NCBI GenBank assembly: GCA_947502805.1
Contig: CANNBR010000040.1
Span: 1-7,711, forward strand
Direction: 5' to 3'
Source: a bacterium
GTDB lineage: Bacteria; Babelota; Babeliae; Babelales; CAIQNR01
Length of the DNA stretch: 7,711 bases
Of this stretch, positions 1-4,977 are shown one piece after another. The position numbers were made by a program, and so were the translations under genes. Under the pieces are notes generated by a model. The model was not told the origin of the DNA. It did not search any database and worked only from the letters and a program-made list of their open reading frames with translations. Numbering within the stretch: position 1 is the first letter of the stretch; each line of letters starts with the position of its first letter.

Positions 1-3
1 ATT

Positions 4-33
4 TTTACGATATAGTGACATGGTCGATATAAA
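4..33 (+). promoter_or_regulatory. Possible sigma-70-type promoter of metG
   Basis: TTTACG at 4-9 matches the -35 consensus in four of six positions. TATAAA at 28-33 matches the -10 consensus in five of six. The spacer is 18 bases. Transcription would start near base 40, leaving a short leader before the ribosome binding site at 47-51. AT-rich DNA gives such matches often, and the upstream gene lies outside the window, so co-transcription from the left cannot be excluded. Confidence 0.35.
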
Positions 34-46
34 AACCTAAAACAAC

Positions 47-51
47 GGTGA
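47..51 (+). promoter_or_regulatory. Ribosome binding site deciding the metG start
   Basis: GGTGA lies 5 bases before ATG at 57 and complements the 3' end of 16S rRNA. It overlaps the alternative GTG at 48-50, which therefore has no ribosome binding site of its own. This sets the protein start at ATG 57 (MAAIKKFY). Confidence 0.65.
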
Positions 52-56
52 TTCTC

Positions 57-2027
57 ATGGCAGCTATAAAAAAATTTTATGTAACTACCCCTATTTATTA
101 CGCAACGGGAGCTCCTCATTTAGGTACTTTGTATTCCACTGTGTTGGCAGATGTTGCAGCCCGTTGGCATAAAGTGTGTGGAGACGAGGTTTATTTTTTG
201 ACCGGTACCGATGAATTTGGTCAAAAGGTGGCTCAAGCTGCTCACGAAGCGGGCAAGGATCCGCAAACATTTGTTGATAGCTATATCGATGCTTATAAAG
301 ATTTATGGAAACAGTATGAAATTGAATACTCCCAATTTATGCGCACCACTAACGAATTTCATGTAAAAGCGGTACAAGCCTGGTTACGGAAGTTACTGGA
401 AAAAGGAGATGTGTATAAAGGTGCATACGAAGGTTGGTATTGCCTGCCCTGTGAAACCTACATCACTGAAAAAGATTTTATTCCAGGTACCGTTAACCCT
501 GCATGTTTAAGCTGTGAGCGTCCGACTAAGTGGGTTTCTGAACCGACCTATTTTTTTAAGCTTTCTGCGTATCAAGATAAGCTCCTTGCATTTTTTCAAG
601 CACATCCTGATTTTATTATTCCTCGCGAACGATTTGCTGAAGTTATTTCGTTTGTAAAATCTGGTTTGCAAGATATTAGTATTTCCCGTAGCACTTTAAC
701 CTGGGGGGTGCCTTTTCCTGGTGATGATGCACATGTTACCTATGTCTGGGCGGATGCATTAAATAATTACATTACTGCTATTGGGTATGCGCAAGAAGAT
801 AAAAAAGAGCAATTTGCAAAATGGTGGCCTGCAGACATGCAAGTGATGGGAAAAGATATTGTTCGCTTTCATGCAATCTATTGGCCTGCTTTTTTGATAG
901 CAGCTGAGCTTCCAATGCCACATCATCTTTTGGTGCATGGATGGATTAAGGTGGGGGATCATAAGATGTCAAAGTCTCGTGGTAATGCAATCAACCCGCA
1001 TGAACTTTTGAAAAACTATGGTGCTGATGCGGTTCGTTATTATCTTCTTCGTCAACTTGCCATTACCCAAGATGGGCAGTTTAGTGTTGAAGATCTTGAG
1101 CAAAAAATTACGTCAGATTTGGCAAATGATCTTGGGAACCTTTTAAATCGTATGATTATTCTTGCTGATAAGCAGGGTGCAACAACTATCACCGTTGGTG
1201 TGTGGCAGGAAGAAGAGCAAGAGCTACATAAAAAAATGGTAATGATGTTGGAAGAAGTTTCTAAAGAAATGGAACGTGGCTATTTTCATATCGCCCTTGC
1301 AGGAGTGTGGAAGTATGTCAGTGCAGTAAATAGTTATTTTCATGCACGTGAACCATGGAAACTAGCAAAGCAAGACCCTGCACGATTTATGACTGTTTTG
1401 AGTGCAACAGCGCATAGTCTTTATGCCATTGCTTATGTATTGTGGCCGGTAATGCCACATAAAATGGAAGAGCTTTTACATGCTCTAGGGTGTACGTTTG
1501 AGTTACAGGGTGATAAGATAAGCCAACTTAAAAATCAATCATGGAATAAGGTATTTACTGTGCAAAAAAATGATCCACTTTTTCAAAAACCAGAACCAAC
1601 AAATTCATTGTCGCCAGAGGCTATGCCAGACTGCGGGCCAGGGCCCTTGGATGTAGCTGTTGGAGCAGCTGTTTCCTTTGAGCCTCAACCAACATCAGCT
1701 GATGTAAGCATTGAAGATGTTATGAAAGTTGAATTACGCGCTGGCACTATCACTGCTTGTGTGCGTGTTTCTGGTTCAGAAAAATTACTGCGCATGGAAG
1801 TTAATTTTGGGGATGCCGGAAGAAGAACTATCTTTTCAGGTATTCAAAAACATTATTCACCAGAGCAATTGATTGAAAAACAAGCCATATTTGTTTTTAA
1901 TTTAAAACCAAGAAAAATGATGGGTGAAGCATCCTGTGGCATGCTTTTAACCGCCGAAGATGAACAAGGAAGGCTTGCTTTTATTGCTCCTGAGCGTCCT
2001 GTTCCTAATGGGAAAGTTTTGAAATAA
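57..2027 (+). CDS. metG: Methionyl-tRNA synthetase with C-terminal tRNA-binding domain
   Basis: This cytoplasmic class I enzyme attaches methionine to tRNA-Met, including the initiator, using ATP. Of 656 residues, the Rossmann catalytic core comes first, with the HIGH-type motif as PHLGT at 20-24. A single zinc knuckle follows (Cys129, Cys132, Cys150, Cys153), then the WADALNNY and GKDIVRFHAIYWP signatures, and KMSKS at 303-307. The alpha-helical anticodon-binding domain comes next. A loose Pro/Ala/Ser-rich linker (about 515-550) leads to an OB-fold tRNA-binding domain of the Trbp111 type (about 552-656, with KVELRAG, SGI and NLKPRKMMG). Length is normal for the two-domain form. ATG at 57 is preferred over in-frame GTG at 48 because GGTGA at 47-51 is a Shine-Dalgarno spaced 5 bases from it. 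One oddity is Thr24 where the last His of HIGH usually sits. The next gene is codirectional, 137 bases on, with no clear terminator between. Confidence 0.97.
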   Translation: MAAIKKFYVTTPIYYATGAPHLGTLYSTVLADVAARWHKVCGDEVYFLTGTDEFGQKVAQAAHEAGKDPQTFVDSYIDAYKDLWKQYEIEYSQFMRTTNEFHVKAVQAWLRKLLEKGDVYKGAYEGWYCLPCETYITEKDFIPGTVNPACLSCERPTKWVSEPTYFFKLSAYQDKLLAFFQAHPDFIIPRERFAEVISFVKSGLQDISISRSTLTWGVPFPGDDAHVTYVWADALNNYITAIGYAQEDKKEQFAKWWPADMQVMGKDIVRFHAIYWPAFLIAAELPMPHHLLVHGWIKVGDHKMSKSRGNAINPHELLKNYGADAVRYYLLRQLAITQDGQFSVEDLEQKITSDLANDLGNLLNRMIILADKQGATTITVGVWQEEEQELHKKMVMMLEEVSKEMERGYFHIALAGVWKYVSAVNSYFHAREPWKLAKQDPARFMTVLSATAHSLYAIAYVLWPVMPHKMEELLHALGCTFELQGDKISQLKNQSWNKVFTVQKNDPLFQKPEPTNSLSPEAMPDCGPGPLDVAVGAAVSFEPQPTSADVSIEDVMKVELRAGTITACVRVSGSEKLLRMEVNFGDAGRRTIFSGIQKHYSPEQLIEKQAIFVFNLKPRKMMGEASCGMLLTAEDEQGRLAFIAPERPVPNGKVLK

Positions 2028-2047
2028 AATTCAGTGTAAAAAAGATC

Positions 2048-2138
2048 CGCCGTCGCACATTCGCCATCGCATACCCGCCTTCGCATAAAGCTATGGCGCG
2101 GTCTACGAAGCTAAGGCGTAACCTTCTGGGCTATGGCG
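2048..2138. repeat. Compound GC-rich repeat: three 14-nt units plus three inverse-complementary 20-nt units
   Basis: Three units of consensus CGCCNTCGCAYA begin at 2048, 2062 and 2076, exactly 14 bases apart. Three cores of consensus GCTAWGGCG begin at 2090, 2110 and 2130, exactly 20 bases apart. The two sets are complementary: CGCCAT (2062-2067) pairs with ATGGCG (2093-2098 or 2133-2138), and CGCCTT (2076-2081) pairs with AAGGCG (2113-2118). CGCCGT of the first unit can pair with ATGGCG through one G-U. The block is far richer in GC than its flanks and can fold into nested hairpins. No T-run follows, so it does not look like an intrinsic terminator. It resembles in style the dispersed palindromic elements of other bacteria, such as the Rickettsia palindromic elements, but I cannot see other copies in this window. 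Confidence 0.8.
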
Positions 2139-2150
2139 TGATTTTAGATG

Positions 2151-2155
2151 AAGGA
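2151..2155 (+). promoter_or_regulatory. Ribosome binding site deciding the heparinase-like start
   Basis: AAGGA stands 9 bases before ATG at 2165. The in-frame ATG at 2093 lies inside the GC-rich repeat and has no purine-rich site upstream. The start at 2165 is therefore preferred. Confidence 0.65.
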
Positions 2156-2164
2156 AGAGAAAAG

Positions 2165-4039
2165 ATGAAGATTACAAAATTCCCTCACTACGTAAAAAAG
2201 TTATACCAGTTGGGTCCACGGACCGCTGCAAAAGTTATCTCAAATAAGATGCAGAATTCATTCTTTGAACAGTATGCTCGCTATCAAGCTGATCATAAAA
2301 AAGCTTCCTATTCATGGCCAACTATTGCTTATAAGTACGGGGCTGGCGAATTTAAAGACTACTGGTCTTTGCTACAAAAACGTTCATTAACTGCTTCGCA
2401 AGAATTATATGAAAAACAGCTATCAGATACTGAAAGCTTGATGCATCAGGCAGATTCTTTTGCCAATAATTGCTTTGATATTTTAGGATCTCGAGATCAG
2501 TGCTTAATGGTTATGCCGTGGCATAGTGACTTTCGATTACGATATCAACATCCAGATGCTGATTACTTGTTTGATAAGTCTTTGTTTTACAAAGATATTT
2601 CGATTAACTCAGGCCTTACTGATCGATTAGTAAAAGATATTAAAGTACCTTGGGAGCTTTCCCGTTGCGCACATTTCTTTGTTCTTGGTGCTGCATTCAA
2701 AAAAAGTAATGAACTCGTGTATGCCCGTGCATTTCAGGATTATGTACAAGATTGGTTAGATGAAAATCCCTTTTTACTTGGACCAAATTGGGTATGTCCT
2801 ATGGATGTTGGTATTCGTGCATTCAATTGGGTATGGGCGTTTCATTTTTTTAAAGATTCACAAGATATAGATCCAGTTTTTTGGGAACGATTTGTGAGTT
2901 CTTTGTATGATCATTTGACCTATCTTGAAAATAACTGGGAAGTCTATAACAAAACGTCTAACCATTATCTATCAGATTTAATTGGTTATTATGCACTGAC
3001 CTGGTTCTTTGGAGATCTTAAGGGCATGGCAAAAAAGGCAAGTTGGTGCCAGAAACAGTTATTAAAAGAATTTGAAAAACAGGTGTTTGAAGAAGGAACC
3101 GATTATGAAGGCTCAACTGCTTATCATCGTTTAGTAACTGAAATTTTCTACCATTTTTATCTACTTTCTCAAGAGCATGGTTTTTCCATGCCTGAATCTT
3201 TTTTAACAAAATTACGAAAGATGTTTACTTTTATTGACTGGTGTTCAGTTACTGATCAAGAGTTGGTAAAAATTGGAGATGATGATTCTGGAAAGCTTCT
3301 CTACTACGGCATTACCAAAGAATTAGTGGATGAATTAAAAACAATCCCAAAGGCTAATGAGAAAGAAAAATTTTTCAGAGAATTTGGACTTGCAGTCTAT
3401 AAAGATGCTCAGTGGCATATGACTTTGCGTCATCATGCCTATCAGGAACAGCAACCATCAGGTCATTTTCATAATGATGTTGCGAGCATAACGCTTGCAA
3501 TCAAAGGGATTCCTGTTTTTGTTGATCCAGGTTCCTATGTGTACACCCCATCTGAAGTATGGCGTAATAAATTTCGTTCAATAACCGCTCACAATAGTTT
3601 TTATGTGGAAGATGTTGAGTCAGTTTTATTTACTGAGCGTTCTCTTTTTACTCTTGATGTACCAGAAAATAAGGTAGGCCATAATCCATGGAAAGTAACT
3701 CATAATTTATACAGCATTCCTGCTTCTCGTACGGTCAGTTTTGAAAATGAAAAAATAGTGTTGATTGAAGATGTATGGGAAGAAGTTCCTGGACATACTT
3801 TTACCAGCTGCTGGAACTTTACTCTTGCCCCTCATATTACTGCTCAAAAAGAAGGTTTAGCATGGCACTTGCTTTATGACGATAAGTTGCTTGCAACGCT
3901 GCAGTGTGAAGACCTTGTGTTTGAGCGTAAAGATAGTTGGTTTGCGCCTGGGTATGGGCATAAAGTTCCGTGCTCGCGCTTAGTTGCACGTTGCGATTTA
4001 GGTATTCAACCGGTAAAGATTCGCATCAAACGAGTGTAA
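2165..4039 (+). CDS. Heparinase II/III family polysaccharide lyase-like protein
   Basis: A 624-residue protein with the two-part layout of the heparinase II/III and alginate-lyase superfamily. An (alpha/alpha)-toroid half (about 60-370) carries KVPWELSR, NWVCPMDVGIRAFNW, SNHYLSD and the YEGSTAYHR motif. A C-terminal beta-sandwich half (about 405-624, PF07940-like) carries SGHFHNDVAS, VDPGSYVY and TAHNSF. Family members cleave uronic-acid polysaccharides by beta-elimination. By analogy the catalytic set is Asn266 or His267, Tyr320 and His434, with His436, Asp454 and His476 as possible metal or substrate ligands; these assignments are by motif only. No signal peptide is visible (MKITKFPHYVKKLYQLG), so export by the Sec route is unlikely. 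Relatives also occur in surface-polysaccharide clusters, but no glycan gene is adjacent here. The start is ATG 2165 with AAGGA upstream. An in-frame extension of 24 codons back to ATG 2093 would be encoded by the repeat. The substrate is unknown. Confidence 0.87.
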   Translation: MKITKFPHYVKKLYQLGPRTAAKVISNKMQNSFFEQYARYQADHKKASYSWPTIAYKYGAGEFKDYWSLLQKRSLTASQELYEKQLSDTESLMHQADSFANNCFDILGSRDQCLMVMPWHSDFRLRYQHPDADYLFDKSLFYKDISINSGLTDRLVKDIKVPWELSRCAHFFVLGAAFKKSNELVYARAFQDYVQDWLDENPFLLGPNWVCPMDVGIRAFNWVWAFHFFKDSQDIDPVFWERFVSSLYDHLTYLENNWEVYNKTSNHYLSDLIGYYALTWFFGDLKGMAKKASWCQKQLLKEFEKQVFEEGTDYEGSTAYHRLVTEIFYHFYLLSQEHGFSMPESFLTKLRKMFTFIDWCSVTDQELVKIGDDDSGKLLYYGITKELVDELKTIPKANEKEKFFREFGLAVYKDAQWHMTLRHHAYQEQQPSGHFHNDVASITLAIKGIPVFVDPGSYVYTPSEVWRNKFRSITAHNSFYVEDVESVLFTERSLFTLDVPENKVGHNPWKVTHNLYSIPASRTVSFENEKIVLIEDVWEEVPGHTFTSCWNFTLAPHITAQKEGLAWHLLYDDKLLATLQCEDLVFERKDSWFAPGYGHKVPCSRLVARCDLGIQPVKIRIKRV

Positions 4040-4064
4040 ATTTTAAAAAAATAAGCATTAATAA

Positions 4065-4094
4065 AAACGGGCCCGATTTTACTCGGGCCCGTTT
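4065..4094 (-). terminator. Perfect 12-bp hairpin terminator between convergent genes
   Basis: AAACGGGCCCGA at 4065-4076 and TCGGGCCCGTTT at 4083-4094 form a perfect 12-bp stem around the 6-base loop TTTTAC. On the minus strand the stem runs into TTTTT, a good U-tract, so it suits the end of the ankyrin gene, whose stop codon is 18 bases before it. On the plus strand only TTT of the stem follows the GC core before GTG, but the GC-rich stem may still end heparinase-gene transcripts, so it is probably bidirectional. Confidence 0.88.
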
Positions 4095-4112
4095 GTGATA
4101 GTACAGAAATTA

Positions 4113-4805
4113 TTATTTTGTTGTTTCTTCATTATTAGCTTGAGCATCAACTGAAGCTTCCATAGAAGATTCCATTGCGGCTTCTGCTTGGAAAATTCTT
4201 TCCATTAATCCATAGCGAACAAAGAGTTCCATCATTTCTTGGTCGCCTATAGCTACTGCAAGTAATAAAGGTGACCAACCATCTGTATCAGTGATCGTTG
4301 GATCAGCGTTGAATGCTAGTAGCAATTCAATCATAGATAAGTTAAGAGTGCGATCGTGAAGAGGGTTTTGGGTTGCAGCAAAAGTTTCTGAGCATAATGC
4401 ATAGGCTGTTACAAAGAATAGCGGGGTTTTTCCAGATTCATTACCTGCATTAACATTGGCGCCGCGTTTAAGAGCATAAGCGATCAATTCTTTTGTATCG
4501 AAGTTATTTAAAAAGCTCAAAGTAAGTAATTGTAGTGTAGTTTTGCCTGAAGGAGAAAGGGCATTAATATCAGAAGCGTCATCAGAAAGTGTTTTGAGGC
4601 AAAACTCATTATCAGCTTGTAAGGTTTCTATCGAAGTAGACACAAATGTTCTTACTTCAGGAGCTTCTTGTTTTTGTTCAGCGGGCGATTGAGTAACGGT
4701 GATGTGGACCGTCTGAGCATCTTTATTTTCTTGGATCGGAGAGGTAGCGTAGATGGATAAAGTCTGCGTAAGAAGCGCAATTGCTAAAACATTTTTGTAG
4801 AACAT
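4113..4805 (-). CDS. Exported ankyrin-repeat protein
   Basis: A 230-residue protein. An N-terminal signal peptide (positive Lys4, hydrophobic core about 6-18, probable cleavage after SIYA at 20) points to Sec export. A polar Gln/Glu-rich stretch follows (24-60), then about three ankyrin repeats: 80-120 (SGKTTLQLL, then ALKRGANVNA), 121-170 (SGKTPLFFV, then IELLLAFNADPT) and 171-203 (DGWSPLLLAVAIGDQEMMELFVRYG). The middle repeat has an insertion of roughly 14-18 residues. The tail (205-230) is rich in Ala, Glu and Ser and lacks a membrane anchor. Ankyrin repeats bind other proteins; no enzymatic motif is present. A periplasmic or secreted binding role, possibly toward a host protein, is inference. 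The start ATG has AAGG 8 bases upstream. The gene has its own spacer with a candidate promoter, since the topA terminator lies before it. Its specific family was not recognised. Confidence 0.85.
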   Translation of the reverse strand: MFYKNVLAIALLTQTLSIYATSPIQENKDAQTVHITVTQSPAEQKQEAPEVRTFVSTSIETLQADNEFCLKTLSDDASDINALSPSGKTTLQLLTLSFLNNFDTKELIAYALKRGANVNAGNESGKTPLFFVTAYALCSETFAATQNPLHDRTLNLSMIELLLAFNADPTITDTDGWSPLLLAVAIGDQEMMELFVRYGLMERIFQAEAAMESSMEASVDAQANNEETTK

Positions 4806-4812
4806 ATTATTT

Positions 4813-4817
4813 ACCTT
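4813..4817 (-). promoter_or_regulatory. Ribosome binding site of the ankyrin gene
   Basis: On the minus strand AAGGT, following a run of A, lies 7 bases before the ATG at 4805. It supports that start, which also gives a well-formed signal peptide. Confidence 0.55.
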
Positions 4818-4833
4818 TTTTTACTGATTTATA

Positions 4834-4841
4834 TGTATAAC
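4834..4841 (-). promoter_or_regulatory. Possible extended -10 promoter of the ankyrin gene
   Basis: On the minus strand TGTTATACA (TG, one base, TATACA at 4839-4834) has the form of an extended -10 element. The hexamer matches TATAAT in four positions. No convincing -35 lies 16-18 bases upstream. A promoter is expected here, because the topA terminator precedes this gene and the hexamer is about 30 bases before the start codon. The exact hexamer is uncertain. Confidence 0.3.
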
Positions 4842-4898
4842 AATAAGCTTTCAGTGTAGTGATGTTCACTTGTTTTGCAATGGTGTCTGATTTTGAAA

Positions 4899-4913
4899 CC
4901 TCGTATTATGAGG
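4899..4913. repeat. Small imperfect palindrome upstream of the ankyrin gene
   Basis: CCTCGTATTATGAGG is an inverted repeat centred on base 4906 with one G-T pair. It is flanked by TTTG (4892-4895) and CAAA (4914-4917), which are also complementary. It lies between the topA terminator and the ankyrin promoter region, so a protein-binding site is possible but untested. Confidence 0.4.
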
Positions 4914-4924
4914 CAAAGGGTAAT

Positions 4925-4953
4925 AAAAAAAAGCCAGGGTTTAATCTGGCCTT
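4925..4953 (-). terminator. Intrinsic terminator of topA
   Basis: Read on the minus strand, GCCAG and CTGGC form a 5-bp stem (extended by a G-U pair) around an AT-rich loop, followed at once by eight T (the eight A at 4925-4932). It begins about 25 bases after the topA stop codon. The stem is short but the U-tract is strong. Confidence 0.8.
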
Positions 4954-4977
4954 TAATTTTGATATTAATTTTGGATG

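Noticed and set aside
48..56. Upstream GTG start for metG adding three residues
   Set aside because: The GTG sits inside the GGTGA ribosome binding site that serves ATG 57, and family members start close to the MAAIKKFYVTTPIYY region.
1853..2086. Minus-strand frame of 77 codons overlapping the end of metG and the repeat
   Set aside because: It is antisense to the well-conserved tRNA-binding domain of MetRS, and its N-terminus is simply the repeat read backward.
2048..2138. Intrinsic terminator for metG
   Set aside because: The stems are GC-rich, but no T-run follows on the plus strand, and the structure is spread over 90 bases.
2093..2164. Upstream ATG start for the heparinase-like gene
   Set aside because: It lies in the repeat, has no ribosome binding site, and the added residues have repeat-derived composition. 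ATG 2165 has AAGGA at proper spacing. It is kept as a finding, not as the annotated start.
759..3209. Minus-strand frames at 759-962 and 3018-3209
   Set aside because: Both are antisense shadows inside metG and the heparinase-like gene, whose conserved motifs cover the same bases.
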